The translations under genes were made by a program, and so were the position numbers. A DNA stretch of 64,000 nucleotides from DAOMNN01 sp050486545 (GTDB taxonomy: Bacteria; Pseudomonadota; Gammaproteobacteria; Burkholderiales; Rhodocyclaceae): contig JBJHDM010000002.1 in assembly GCA_050486545.1 (NCBI GenBank), forward strand, positions 1-64,000. Direction: 5' to 3'. The notes beneath the pieces were generated by a model, which saw only the letters and a list, made by a program, of their open reading frames with translations, was not told the origin of the DNA and did no database searches. Positions 50,862-60,462 of this stretch are shown here, piece by piece (the first letter of the stretch is position 1; the number at the start of each line of letters is the position of its first letter).

Positions 50862-51617
50862 ATGTCAGTCACAATGCGTCAGATGCTCGAAGCGGGCGTC
50901 CACTTCGGTCACCAGACCCGGTTCTGGAACCCGCGCATGGCGCCGTACATCTTCGGCCAGCGCAATAAGATCCATATCGTCAACCTCGAGAAGACCATGG
51001 TCAAGTATCTCGAGGCGATGGATTACCTCCGCAAGCTGTCCGCGAACCGCGGAACCGTTCTGTTCGTCGGGACGAAGCGCCAGGCGCGCGAGATCGTCGC
51101 GGAAGAGGCACGGCGGGCGGGCATGCCCTATGTGGACGAGCGTTGGCTCGGCGGCATGCTGACGAACTTCAAGACGGTCAAGCAATCGATCAAGCGCCTG
51201 AAGGAAATGGAAGCGATGGTCGAGGACGGGTCGCTCGATCGCCTTTCCAAGAAGGAAGCGCTGATGGCGACCCGCGAGATGGAGAAGCTGCAGAAGAGTA
51301 TCGGCGGCATCAAGGACATGGGCGGGCTGCCCGATGCGATGTTCGTGATCGACGTCGGCTATCACAAGATCGCGGTCACCGAAGCGCAGAAGCTCGGAAT
51401 TCCGGTGGTTGCGGTGGTTGACACCAACCACGCGCCGGACGGCATCGATTACGTCATTCCCGGCAACGACGATTCCTCGCGGGCGATCCGCCTGTATGCG
51501 CGTGGCGTTGCCGATGCGGTGCTGGAAGGTCGCAGCATGGCGCTTCAGGACATCGTTGCCGCGGGCGGCGACGAATTCGTCGAAGTCGAGGAAGAGTCGT
51601 CGGACGAGCAGGCCTGA
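50862..51617 (+). CDS. rpsB: 30S ribosomal protein S2
   Basis: The 251 aa protein is a textbook S2: MRQMLEAGVHFGHQTRFWNP at the N-terminus, RWLGGMLTNFKTVKQSIKRL in the coiled-coil arm region, and GIPVVAVVDTNHAPDGIDYV near the C-terminus. A Glu/Asp-rich tail (EFVEVEEESSDEQA) closes it. It sits on the back of the small-subunit body and is needed to recruit S1. The ATG follows GGAG. It heads the rpsB-tsf-pyrH-frr set, with tsf 56 bases downstream. Confidence 0.98.
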   Translation: MSVTMRQMLEAGVHFGHQTRFWNPRMAPYIFGQRNKIHIVNLEKTMVKYLEAMDYLRKLSANRGTVLFVGTKRQAREIVAEEARRAGMPYVDERWLGGMLTNFKTVKQSIKRLKEMEAMVEDGSLDRLSKKEALMATREMEKLQKSIGGIKDMGGLPDAMFVIDVGYHKIAVTEAQKLGIPVVAVVDTNHAPDGIDYVIPGNDDSSRAIRLYARGVADAVLEGRSMALQDIVAAGGDEFVEVEEESSDEQA

Positions 51618-51673
51618 GCGCCATTCGACCGCACGATCGATTCAGAACCCAGACATCAGATTCAGGAGTAAGC

Positions 51674-52561
51674 ATGGCGGCAATTACCGCAAGCATGGTC
51701 AAGGAACTGCGCGAGAAGACCGACGCGCCGATGATGGAATGCAAGAAGGCGCTGACCGAAGCGGATGGCGACCTGGCCAAGGCCGAGGAGATTCTCCGCG
51801 TCAAGCTCGGCAGCAAGGCGAGCAAGGCAGCCTCCCGTGTGACCGCCGAAGGGGTGGTCGGGACCTATGTTTCCGGCGACGGCAAGCTGGCTGCGATGGT
51901 CGAGTTGAATTGCGAGACCGATTTCGTCGCGAAGAACGACGATTTTCTGGCACTTGCGGCTTCCCTGGCCGAACTCGTGGCGACGCAGAACCCTGCCGAC
52001 GTGGAAGCCCTTTCGGGCCTCGACCTCGGCGGCAAGACGGTCGACGCCTACCGCACTGAACTGGTCGGCAAGATCGGCGAGAACATGACGATTCGCCGTT
52101 TCGCCCGGATCGAGGCCAAGGGTGTCGTGGCCAGCTACGTTCACGCCGGCGCCAGGATCGGCGTGATGGTGGATCTGGTCGGCGGAGACGAGGCCTTGGG
52201 CAAGGATCTGGCGATGCACATTGCCGCCTCCAAGCCGAAGGCTTTGACTGCGAGCGAGGTCCCGGCCGAACTCATCGAGACCGAGCGGCGGATCGCCACC
52301 GAAAAGGCCGCGGAGTCGGGCAAGCCGGCCAACATCGTCGAGAAGATGGTCGAGGGGACGGTGCAGAAGTTCCTGAAGGAAGTGACGCTGCTCGGCCAGC
52401 CTTTCGTCAAGGACGACAAGCAGACTGTCGAGGCCCTGCTCAAGTCGCGCAGCGCTGCGGTCGATTCGTTCGTGCTGTACGTGGTTGGCGAGGGGATCGA
52501 GAAGAAGGTTTCCGACTTTGCCGCGGAAGTGGCCGCGCAGGCTGCCGCCGCACAGAAGTGA
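51674..52561 (+). CDS. tsf: Translation elongation factor Ts
   Basis: The 295 aa protein begins AAITASMVKELREKTDAPMM and has ECKKALTEADGDLAKAEEIL in the UBA-like N-terminal domain, then CETDFVAKN, the TDFV motif that inserts near the nucleotide site of EF-Tu, and VVGEGIEKK at the end. It is the exchange factor that frees EF-Tu of GDP. CAGGAG lies before the ATG. The gene is joined to rpsB and pyrH in the operon order common to proteobacteria. Confidence 0.98.
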   Translation: MAAITASMVKELREKTDAPMMECKKALTEADGDLAKAEEILRVKLGSKASKAASRVTAEGVVGTYVSGDGKLAAMVELNCETDFVAKNDDFLALAASLAELVATQNPADVEALSGLDLGGKTVDAYRTELVGKIGENMTIRRFARIEAKGVVASYVHAGARIGVMVDLVGGDEALGKDLAMHIAASKPKALTASEVPAELIETERRIATEKAAESGKPANIVEKMVEGTVQKFLKEVTLLGQPFVKDDKQTVEALLKSRSAAVDSFVLYVVGEGIEKKVSDFAAEVAAQAAAAQK

Positions 52562-52571
52562 GGGGCGCGCG

Positions 52572-53288
52572 ATGACTGCCGCCGCCTACACGCGCATCAT
52601 GCTCAAGCTCTCGGGGGAAGCCCTGATGGGCGAGGATGCCTACGGGATCAACGACGATGTCGTCAGTCGCATCGTGCAGGAGATCGCGGAAGTCGCGAGA
52701 CTGGGCGTGCAGGTGGGGGTGGTCATCGGCGGCGGCAACATCTTCCGTGGGATGAAGGGCGCGTCGAGCGGCATGGACCGGGCAACTGCGGACTACATGG
52801 GCATGCTCGCGACCGTGATGAACGCGATGGCCCTGTCCGATGCGATGAGGCGTGCCGGTCTCGAGGCCCGGGTCCAGTCCGCATTGCGGATCGATCAGGT
52901 GGTCGAGCCGTACATCCGGGGCCGTGCGATCCGCCACCTCGAGGAGGGGCGGGTCGTCATCTTCGCCGCCGGTACCGGCAACCCATTCTTCACGACGGAT
53001 ACGGCCGCGGCGTTGCGGGGCTCCGAGATGGGGGCGCAGATCGTCCTCAAGGCGACCAAGGTGGACGGGGTATATACCGCGGATCCAAAAAAGGATCCGG
53101 CGGCGCAGCGCTATCATCGCATCAGCTTCGACGAGGCGATCGGGCGCAATCTGGCCGTCCTCGATTCGACGGCGTTTGCCTTGTGCCGCGACCAGAAACT
53201 GCCGATCAACGTGTTCTCGATCTTCAAGCCGGGCGCCCTCAAGCGCGTCGTCATGGGCGAAGACGAAGGAACACTGGTTCATTCCTGA
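52572..53288 (+). CDS. pyrH: Uridylate (UMP) kinase
   Basis: The 238 aa bacterial-type UMP kinase is of the amino acid kinase fold: RIMLKLSGEALMGEDAYGIN carries the N-terminal phosphate loop, GVVIGGGNIFRGMKGASSG the UMP-binding part and KATKVDGVYTADPKKDPAA the ATP-binding part. It phosphorylates UMP to UDP and is usually allosterically controlled by GTP and UTP. The ATG at 52572 is ten bases after tsf stops. An open frame reaching back into tsf is excluded because the family starts here. Confidence 0.97.
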   Translation: MTAAAYTRIMLKLSGEALMGEDAYGINDDVVSRIVQEIAEVARLGVQVGVVIGGGNIFRGMKGASSGMDRATADYMGMLATVMNAMALSDAMRRAGLEARVQSALRIDQVVEPYIRGRAIRHLEEGRVVIFAAGTGNPFFTTDTAAALRGSEMGAQIVLKATKVDGVYTADPKKDPAAQRYHRISFDEAIGRNLAVLDSTAFALCRDQKLPINVFSIFKPGALKRVVMGEDEGTLVHS

Positions 53289-53298
53289 GGATTCCACG

Positions 53299-53856
53299 AT
53301 GATTTCAGAACTGAACAGTACGACCGAGCAGAAGATGCAGAAGTCGGTCGAAGTGCTTAAGGCCGATCTGGCCAAGGTTCGCACCGGACGGGCACACACC
53401 GGCCTGCTCGATCACGTCATGGTCGAGTACTACGGCAGCATGGTCCCGATCAACCAGGTGGCCAACGTCACGCTCGTCGATGCCCGTACGATCGGCGTCC
53501 AGCCTTGGGAAAAACCCATGGTGCAGAAGGTCGAAAAGGCAATTCGTGACAGCGATCTGGGGCTGAATCCCTCCAACCAGGGGGAACTGATCCGGGTCCC
53601 GATGCCGCCCTTGACCGAGGAGCGCCGCAAGGAGCTGATCAAGGTCGTCCGCCATGAGGGCGAGAATGCGAAGATCGCGATCCGGAACCTGCGCAGGGAT
53701 GCGAACCAGCATCTCAAGGATGGGGTCAAGGACAAGGCGATCTCCGAGGACGACGAGCGGCGTGGCCAGGACGCGATCCAGAAGCTGACCGACAAGTATG
53801 TCGCCGAGGTGGATAAGCTGCTCGCAGAAAAAGAGCATGAGCTGATGCAGATCTGA
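53299..53856 (+). CDS. frr: Ribosome recycling factor
   Basis: The 185 aa length and sequence are those of RRF: an N-terminal helix ending LKADLAKVRTGRAH, the beta domain QVANVTLVDARTIGVQPWEK, and the three-helix bundle with GELIRVPMPPLTEERRKELI, then EHELMQI. With EF-G it splits post-termination ribosomes. The ATG follows the pyrH stop by ten bases with GAGGATTCC as a loose ribosome site. Confidence 0.97.
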   Translation: MISELNSTTEQKMQKSVEVLKADLAKVRTGRAHTGLLDHVMVEYYGSMVPINQVANVTLVDARTIGVQPWEKPMVQKVEKAIRDSDLGLNPSNQGELIRVPMPPLTEERRKELIKVVRHEGENAKIAIRNLRRDANQHLKDGVKDKAISEDDERRGQDAIQKLTDKYVAEVDKLLAEKEHELMQI

Positions 53857-53901
53857 TCCGCGGGGTCGGTTCCAGCACCTTCACCCCGACGGAGGCAAAC
53901 C

Positions 53902-54726
53902 ATGGCGGATGCGCCCTTCATCAGCTCCACCCGTGAAGTTCCGGAGGTCTCGTCCGTCCCCAGGCACGTCGCGATCATCATGGACGGCAATGGGCGATGG
54001 GCGCGCAAGCGGCTGATGCCTCGGGTCGCGGGGCACCGGCGCGGCGTCGAGTCGGTGCGGACGATCATTCGGGCCTGCATGGAGCGGGGTGTCACGCACC
54101 TGACCCTCTTTGCGTTCAGTTCCGAAAACTGGAGACGCCCGCCCGAAGAGGTGTCCTTCCTGATGCAGTTGTTCTCTCGGTCACTCGATAAAGAGGTAGA
54201 CCGCTTGCACGAGAACGGCATTCGCTTCCGGGTCATCGGTGACCTTTCGCGATTCGAGGCGTCCATGGTGTCGATGATTCGTCGTGGGGAACAACTCACC
54301 CGCGACAACGCCGGCCTGACCCTGACGATCGCGGCCAACTACGGTGGCAGGTGGGACATCATTCAGGCAATGCACCGGATGCTCGCCCGCTTCCCGGAGC
54401 GTCGCGACGACTTCACCGAGGAGGAGCTTTCCGCCGAACTCGCCATGAACTACGGTCCGGAGCCGGACCTGTTCATCCGCACCGGAGGCGAGAAGCGGAT
54501 CAGCAATTTCCTGCTGTGGCAACTCGCCTATACCGAACTCTATTTCACCGATACGTTGTGGCCGGATTTCGACGAGAAGGCACTGGACGAGGCCATCGCA
54601 TCCTATCGTTCGCGCGAGCGGCGCTTCGGCCGCACGAGCGAACAGGTCCGGAATGCGAAAGCGGTTCCATCGGAACCGGACGTAACCGGGAATCGCCGCA
54701 TTCCTCCTTCGGGGCACCATGCTTAA
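53902..54726 (+). CDS. uppS: Undecaprenyl diphosphate synthase
   Basis: The 274 aa cis-prenyltransferase has MDGNGRWARKRLMPRVAGHR (Mg-binding Asp near residue 28), HLTLFAFSSENWRRPPEEV, and RTGGEKRISNFLLWQLAYTE with ELYF at the end of the core. It makes C55 undecaprenyl diphosphate, the lipid carrier for peptidoglycan and O-antigen. The N-terminal 20 residues and the C-terminal 25 (from NAKAVPSEPD) are extensions of unknown role. It overlaps cdsA by eight bases. Confidence 0.96.
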   Translation: MADAPFISSTREVPEVSSVPRHVAIIMDGNGRWARKRLMPRVAGHRRGVESVRTIIRACMERGVTHLTLFAFSSENWRRPPEEVSFLMQLFSRSLDKEVDRLHENGIRFRVIGDLSRFEASMVSMIRRGEQLTRDNAGLTLTIAANYGGRWDIIQAMHRMLARFPERRDDFTEEELSAELAMNYGPEPDLFIRTGGEKRISNFLLWQLAYTELYFTDTLWPDFDEKALDEAIASYRSRERRFGRTSEQVRNAKAVPSEPDVTGNRRIPPSGHHA

Positions 54727-55549
54727 ACAGCGGGTCCTGACTGCGATCGTTCTCGTTGCAGCGCTCCTGGCCGGCCTGTTTCTGCTGCCCCAGGTGGGCT
54801 GGGTGGTGCTCGTGACGCTGGTTGCTGCGGGGGCAGCGTGGGAATGGGCCGGGATGAACCGGTTCGACGCCTGGCGGCGACCTGCATTCACGCTTCTGGC
54901 AGTGATGGTGTTCCTGGCGTTGAGCTTCGCCGGAGGTCTTGCGTCCGACGAGCCGGCAACGCATGGCGTGATTCTCGCGGCGTACGGGATGAGCGCATTG
55001 TTCTGGATCGTGTTCGTTCCGAACTGGCTACGGCGCCGGTGGTCCATCGATCGCGGTGTGGGTGTGGTGGTGGGGCTTGTCGTGATTGTTCCCCCGGCGC
55101 TTGCACTGGCCCATCTTCGGCAGTTCGACCCGTTCCTGCCGCTGGCCGCGATGTCCTTGGTCTGGGTGGCCGATATTGCAGCGTATTTTTCCGGACGTTC
55201 CTTTGGACGCCACAAGCTTGCACCGACGATCAGCCCGGGGAAGACCTGGGAGGGGGCAGGGGGTGCCGTGATCGGCGTGCTCGCGTTCGGCCTTGCGATG
55301 TGGTTTGTTTTCCGCCCTGAAGCGCTTGCCACCTATTCCGCGCTGCTCGTCACGGTCTTCCTGGTCGTGCTCACTGCGGTCAGCATCGAAGGGGATCTGT
55401 TCGAGTCGATGCTGAAGCGGCAGGCAGGCATCAAGGACAGCGGTAGCATTCTTCCGGGTCATGGCGGCATTCTCGATCGGATCGACAGCCTGACTTCGAC
55501 CTTGCCGCTGGTTGGTCTGATGGTCTTCTGGGTCGCACGATATTCATGA
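54719..55549 (+). CDS. cdsA: Phosphatidate cytidylyltransferase (CDP-diglyceride synthase)
   Basis: The 276 aa protein has about eight membrane helices and the complete signature SMLKRQAGIKDSGSILPGHG, then GILDRIDS, near the C-terminus. KLAPTISPGKTWEGAGGAV is the other conserved block. It turns phosphatidate and CTP into CDP-diacylglycerol, the branch point of phospholipid synthesis. It overlaps the uppS end and the dxr start (ATGA at 55546), so the three are translated together. Confidence 0.96.
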   Translation: MLKQRVLTAIVLVAALLAGLFLLPQVGWVVLVTLVAAGAAWEWAGMNRFDAWRRPAFTLLAVMVFLALSFAGGLASDEPATHGVILAAYGMSALFWIVFVPNWLRRRWSIDRGVGVVVGLVVIVPPALALAHLRQFDPFLPLAAMSLVWVADIAAYFSGRSFGRHKLAPTISPGKTWEGAGGAVIGVLAFGLAMWFVFRPEALATYSALLVTVFLVVLTAVSIEGDLFESMLKRQAGIKDSGSILPGHGGILDRIDSLTSTLPLVGLMVFWVARYS

Positions 55550-56742
55550 GCAGGGTGCGCGAACAAGTCGTCGTCTTCGGCGCAACCGGATCGATCGGCA
55601 TGAGCACGCTCGACGTGATTGCCAGGCATCCGGATCGGTTCTCCGTGTTCGCACTGACCGCGCAGAACCGAGTCGAGTCCCTGCATGAACTCTGTCTGCG
55701 ATTCGAACCTCGTTTCGCAGTCGTCGGAGACGAGGCGAACGCTCGCGACCTCGAGCAACGACTGGCCGCGGCCGGGCTGCGGACGCGGGTCCTGAGCGGC
55801 TCCACGGCGCTTGTCGAGCTGGCTGCTCATCCGGATGTGACCGTCGTCATGGCGGCCATCGTCGGTGCGGCCGGGCTCATGCCGGCGCTCGCGGCGGCCC
55901 GGGCAGGAAAACGGGTGCTGCTTGCGAACAAGGAAGCCTTGGTCCTTGCGGGGAACTTGTTCATGGATGCCGTTCGCGAGGGGGGGGCGACCTTGCTGCC
56001 GATCGACAGCGAGCACAACGCGGTCTTCCAGGCGCTTCCGGCGGATTATCGGCAAAACCCCGATGCAGCCGGTGTTCGCCGGATTCTGCTCACCGCTTCC
56101 GGTGGGCCTTTTCGCCAGACGCCGATCGCCGATCTGGAAGCCATTACGCCGGACCAGGCCTGCGCGCATCCGAACTGGGTGATGGGACGCAAGATCTCGG
56201 TCGATTCCGCGACGATGATGAACAAGGGGCTGGAGGTCATCGAGGCGCACTGGTTGTTCGGCGCGCCGCACGACCGCATCGACGTGGTCGTACACCCGCA
56301 AAGCGTGATTCACTCGATGGTCGAGTATGTTGACGGCTCGGTGGTCGCTCAGCTCGGAAACCCCGACATGCGTACGCCGATCGCGCATGCACTGGCGTAC
56401 CCCGAACGGATCGAGGCGGGGGTGGGTTCGCTCGATCTGTTCGAGATCGCTCGATTGACGTTCGAAGAACCGGACCTGGAGCGATTTCCGTGTCTCGGGC
56501 TGGCGTACGATGCGCTGCGTAGCGGAGGTGCGGCAGCGGCCGTGCTTAATGCCGCCAACGAGGAGGCTGTCGCGGCATTTCTGGATGGAGGGCTCGGTTT
56601 CAGGCAGATCGTCGACGTCGTGCGTGCTTCACTGGAACAGGTCAACGGCTTGTCGGTCGAAACGATCGAAGCGGTCCTGGAAGCCGATCTGCGCACCCGC
56701 GAGATCGCCCGCCGGGAAATCCAGACCAGAAGGCCCCGATGA
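55546..56742 (+). CDS. dxr: 1-deoxy-D-xylulose-5-phosphate reductoisomerase
   Basis: The 398 aa protein shows GATGSIGMSTLDVIARHPDR (NADPH loop near residues 10-20), ANKEALVLAGNLFMDAV, SEHNAVFQAL, LTASGGPFRQTP, and VMGRKISVDSATMMNKGLEV with IEAHWLFG, which carry the metal and substrate ligands. It is the first committed enzyme of the MEP pathway that feeds isoprenoids to UppS and, in this window, to the HpnCDE route. The ATG overlaps the cdsA stop and its own stop overlaps rseP (ATGA at 56739). Confidence 0.97.
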   Translation: MSRVREQVVVFGATGSIGMSTLDVIARHPDRFSVFALTAQNRVESLHELCLRFEPRFAVVGDEANARDLEQRLAAAGLRTRVLSGSTALVELAAHPDVTVVMAAIVGAAGLMPALAAARAGKRVLLANKEALVLAGNLFMDAVREGGATLLPIDSEHNAVFQALPADYRQNPDAAGVRRILLTASGGPFRQTPIADLEAITPDQACAHPNWVMGRKISVDSATMMNKGLEVIEAHWLFGAPHDRIDVVVHPQSVIHSMVEYVDGSVVAQLGNPDMRTPIAHALAYPERIEAGVGSLDLFEIARLTFEEPDLERFPCLGLAYDALRSGGAAAAVLNAANEEAVAAFLDGGLGFRQIVDVVRASLEQVNGLSVETIEAVLEADLRTREIARREIQTRRPR

Positions 56743-58106
56743 ACCTGTTCGACTACCTGATTCCCTTCATTCTCGCGCTTGGCCTGCTCATCTTCGTGCA
56801 TGAGTACGGTCACTACCGGGTTGCCCGCTGGTGCGGCGTGAAAGTGGTGCGTTTCTCGATCGGTTTCGGCTATCCACTGATCAAGTGGAAGCAAGGCCAG
56901 GACCGGACCGAATGGGTCATCGCGGCCTTCCCGCTCGGTGGCTACGTCAAGATGCTCGATGAACGCGAAGGGGCCGTTCCGGAGTCGGAGCTGGCACGTT
57001 CCTTCAATCGCCAGTCCGTCTGGCGACGTTTCGCGATTGTCGCGGCCGGTCCACTGGCGAACTTTCTGCTTGCGATCGTCGTGTATTGGATGCTGTTCGC
57101 AACCGGGACCCAGGAGTTGCAGCCCCGGATTGCGTTGACCGGTGCGGCGGATACCGTTGCGGTTCAGGCCGGAGTGCGGGACGGTGATCTCGTTACGCAT
57201 ATCGACGGTGAAGCCGTGCGTAGCTGGTCCGATCTGCGATGGATCCTGCTGCGCAAGGTCATCGACGGACGCGAGACCGTCCTCCAGGTGCGAACGGAGT
57301 CCAACATCGAGACCTTCCGGCAGATGAACTTTTCCGGCATCCGAGTCGATGGCGGCGATGTGGACCTGATCGAACTGGTCGGGCTGCGCCCCTGGCGGCC
57401 GGTCATCGAGCCCGTGGTCGGTCAGATCATGGGCGGCAGCGCAGCCGAGCGCGCGGGTCTTGTGACCGGAGACCGGTTCGTGACCCTGGCGGGCGAGCCG
57501 GTGTCGACCTGGACCGAACTGGTCGAACGGGTCCGGACCAGTCCCGGAGCGGCGCTTCCCGCAACGATCGAACGGGATGGACGAATCCTTGAGATGACGG
57601 TCGTCCCGGACGTGATCAGCGAGGGTGGGGAGCGATTCGGCCGGATCGGAATCTCGGTGGCCGAACCGATGGGGGGGCACGTATCGATGTTTACCCTCGT
57701 GCGCTATGGTCCGATGGAAGGTCTTGCCAAGGCGATGGTCAAGACCTGGGATACGAGCGTCCTCACCCTCAAGATGATCGGGCGGATGATCACCGGCGAC
57801 GTGTCGTGGAAGAACCTCTCCGGGCCGGTGACGATCGCCGACTATGCCGGGCAGACCGCAAAGCTCGGATGGACCCACTACCTGGGGTTCGTCGCCCTGA
57901 TCAGCATCAGCCTCGGCGTACTCAATCTGCTCCCCATCCCGGTGCTGGATGGCGGGCATTTACTGTATTATACGATCGAGATCATAAAGGGCGGTCCGGT
58001 GTCGGAGCGCGTCATGGAGATCGGCCAGCAAGTCGGTCTGGTCGCCCTGGTGATGCTGATGGCATTCGCTTTCTACAACGATATCACGCGGCTATTTTCT
58101 GGTTGA
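56739..58106 (+). CDS. rseP: Site-2 intramembrane protease RseP
   Basis: The 455 aa protein has four membrane helices. The zinc motif HEYGH is at residues 21-25 in helix one, PDZ domains lie in the periplasm (about 125-200 and 215-290), and LNLLPIPVLDGGHLLYYTIE in helix three carries the third ligand Asp. It cuts the anti-sigma factor RseA to release sigma E, and clips signal peptides. It overlaps dxr and is seven bases from bamA. Confidence 0.96.
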   Translation: MNLFDYLIPFILALGLLIFVHEYGHYRVARWCGVKVVRFSIGFGYPLIKWKQGQDRTEWVIAAFPLGGYVKMLDEREGAVPESELARSFNRQSVWRRFAIVAAGPLANFLLAIVVYWMLFATGTQELQPRIALTGAADTVAVQAGVRDGDLVTHIDGEAVRSWSDLRWILLRKVIDGRETVLQVRTESNIETFRQMNFSGIRVDGGDVDLIELVGLRPWRPVIEPVVGQIMGGSAAERAGLVTGDRFVTLAGEPVSTWTELVERVRTSPGAALPATIERDGRILEMTVVPDVISEGGERFGRIGISVAEPMGGHVSMFTLVRYGPMEGLAKAMVKTWDTSVLTLKMIGRMITGDVSWKNLSGPVTIADYAGQTAKLGWTHYLGFVALISISLGVLNLLPIPVLDGGHLLYYTIEIIKGGPVSERVMEIGQQVGLVALVMLMAFAFYNDITRLFSG

Positions 58107-58113
58107 TACCTGG

Positions 58114-60429
58114 ATGAAACGGAAAATCCTGACCGGGCTGGTGACAGCCCTTTTTGTTGCTGCACCGGCGCTGGCGTTCGAATCGTTCGTTGTACGGGAC
58201 ATCCGGGTCGAGGGGATTCAGCGCACCGAGGCCGGAACCATCTTCAATTACCTGCCCGTGCGGGTGGGCGACACCTTCACCGAGCAACAGGCCGCCGACG
58301 CGGTTCGGGGGTTGTTCGCGACGGGCTTCTTCACCGATGTGCGGATCGAAGTCGAGGATGACGTGATCGTCGTGCTCGTCGACGAACGCCCTGCGATCGC
58401 GGACATCACCTTTGTCGGCATCAAGGAGTTCAGTGCGGATGCGCTCAAGGCCGGACTCAGGGAAGTCGGCCTGGCGGAGGCGCGGATCTTCGACCGCTCC
58501 CTCCTCGAGCGCGCGGAGCAGGAACTCAAACGCCAGTACCTGAGCCGGGGGAAGTACGGCGCCGAGATCGTCACCACGGTGACGCCGCTCGAGCGCAACC
58601 GGGTAGGGATCAACTTCACCGTGCATGAAGGCCGGGTCGCCAAAATCCGCGAGATCAACATCGTCGGCAACGAGGAGTTTCGGGACAAGACGCTGTTGAA
58701 CCTGTTCCAGCTTCGGACCCCGGGATGGCTGACGTGGTACACGAAGAACGACCAATATTCGCGTCAGAAGCTGGCGGCTGACCTGGAGAACCTTCGCTCC
58801 TGGTACCTTGATCGTGGCTATCTCGATTTCAACATCGATTCCACCCAGGTCTCGATCACGCCCGACAAGCAGGATATCTTTATCACGATCAACATTACGG
58901 AAGGCGAGCAATACACCGTGTCGGCGGTGCGCTTCGCCGGGGATCTGGTGCTGGACGAGGAGATCTACCAATCGCTGGTGACGATCAAGCCGGGCGACAT
59001 CTTCTCGCGCGAGAAGCTTACGCAGACGACGACGGCCGTTACCGACCGGCTGGGTAACGAAGGCTATGCGTTCGCAAACGTCAATGCTGCGCCCGAAGTG
59101 GACAAGGAAAAGAACGAAGTCGCGTTCACGATCTTCGTCGACCCCGGGCGCCGGGTGTATGTCCGGCGGATCAACGTCGGCGGCAACGTGAAGACCCGCG
59201 ACGAAGTCGTTCGCCGCGAAATGCGCCAGATGGAAGGGGCGTGGTACGACGCGGAGAAGATCAATCGCTCGCGTTCGCGTGTGGACCGGCTCGGCTACTT
59301 CGACGAAGTGAGTGTACAGACCCCGGCCGTACCCGGCACCACCGACCAGGTCGACGTGAATCTCACGGTCAAGGAGCGTCGCACCGGAAACCTGATGCTG
59401 GGTGCGGGCTTCTCGAGTTCCGAGAAGGTCGTGCTCAGCGGCTCGGTCTCGCAGGAGAACCTGTTCGGAAGCGGCAAGGCGCTTTCGCTCGACCTGAATA
59501 CCAGCAAGTCCGGGCGGACGCTCGGACTGTCGTTCACCGACCCGTACTACACGGTCGATGGCGTCAGCTTCGGCTACGACGTCTATCACCGGACCTATGA
59601 TCCCTCGCGGGTCTCGTCGATTTCGCGCTACAAGCAGGTGTCGACCGGAGGGGGCCTGAGGATCGGCTATCCGATCGCCGAGGAAGACCGGATCAATTTC
59701 GGTCTCGCCATCGACCGCACGCAGATCACGACATTTGCGGACAGCCCGAAACAGTACAAGGACTTCTGCATCGACTATAGCTGCAGCGGCAGCGATCCTG
59801 CCAACGGCATCGGAAAGGTGACGGTGAACAGCCTCGTCGCAACCGCCGGCTGGGCGCGCGACAGTCGCGACAGCTTCATCTACCCGCGGGCGGGGGTCTA
59901 CCAGCGGGCGTTCGCCGAGGTCGCGATTCCTCCGGGCAAGCTCAAGTACTCGAAGCTGAGCTACCAGTACCAGCACTGGTTCCCGATCGGACGCGACCAG
60001 GCCCTGATGCTCAATGCCGACCTCGGTTGGGCCAAGGGCCACGGCGGCAAGCCGATGCCGTTCTACAAGAACTTCTACGTCGGCGGTATCGGGTCCGTTC
60101 GCGGCTTCGAGCAGGGTACAATCGGCCCGAAGGAAGACGGCGAGTCGATCGGCGGCACCCGTCAGATCGTCGCGAACGCGGAGTATTATTTCCCGCTTCC
60201 CGGCACGGGGCTGGATCGCTCGTTCAGGGTGTCGTGGTTCGTGGATGCCGGCTACGTCTGGGGTGAAGGCGCGAAGGTCAATTTCAGCGATGTGCGTTAC
60301 AGTACCGGCATTGGTTTCGCCTGGAGTTCGCCCATCGGACCGCTTAAGTTCAGTCTCGGCTACCCGTTGAAGAAAGATTCCGACGACGATGTTCAGCGGT
60401 TCCAGTTCCAGTTGGGTACCGTATTCTGA
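58114..60429 (+). CDS. bamA: Outer membrane protein assembly factor BamA
   Basis: The 771 aa protein has a signal peptide (MKRKILTGLVTALFVAAPAL, then AFE). Five POTRA domains (about 22-420) follow, with FVVRDIRVEGIQRTEAGTIF in POTRA1 and VRRINVGGNVKTRDEVVRRE in POTRA5. The 16-strand beta-barrel has the loop 6 motif GGIGSVRGFEQGTIGP and ends FQFQLGTVF, the Phe-terminated signal for assembly. It inserts beta-barrels into the outer membrane. It sits between rseP and skp in the usual order. The final strand and the Phe fit betaproteobacterial BamA. Confidence 0.97.
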   Translation: MKRKILTGLVTALFVAAPALAFESFVVRDIRVEGIQRTEAGTIFNYLPVRVGDTFTEQQAADAVRGLFATGFFTDVRIEVEDDVIVVLVDERPAIADITFVGIKEFSADALKAGLREVGLAEARIFDRSLLERAEQELKRQYLSRGKYGAEIVTTVTPLERNRVGINFTVHEGRVAKIREINIVGNEEFRDKTLLNLFQLRTPGWLTWYTKNDQYSRQKLAADLENLRSWYLDRGYLDFNIDSTQVSITPDKQDIFITINITEGEQYTVSAVRFAGDLVLDEEIYQSLVTIKPGDIFSREKLTQTTTAVTDRLGNEGYAFANVNAAPEVDKEKNEVAFTIFVDPGRRVYVRRINVGGNVKTRDEVVRREMRQMEGAWYDAEKINRSRSRVDRLGYFDEVSVQTPAVPGTTDQVDVNLTVKERRTGNLMLGAGFSSSEKVVLSGSVSQENLFGSGKALSLDLNTSKSGRTLGLSFTDPYYTVDGVSFGYDVYHRTYDPSRVSSISRYKQVSTGGGLRIGYPIAEEDRINFGLAIDRTQITTFADSPKQYKDFCIDYSCSGSDPANGIGKVTVNSLVATAGWARDSRDSFIYPRAGVYQRAFAEVAIPPGKLKYSKLSYQYQHWFPIGRDQALMLNADLGWAKGHGGKPMPFYKNFYVGGIGSVRGFEQGTIGPKEDGESIGGTRQIVANAEYYFPLPGTGLDRSFRVSWFVDAGYVWGEGAKVNFSDVRYSTGIGFAWSSPIGPLKFSLGYPLKKDSDDDVQRFQFQLGTVF

Positions 60430-60462
60430 TTGGCGCCGTGCCAGGTAATTTCGGAGGTTTAA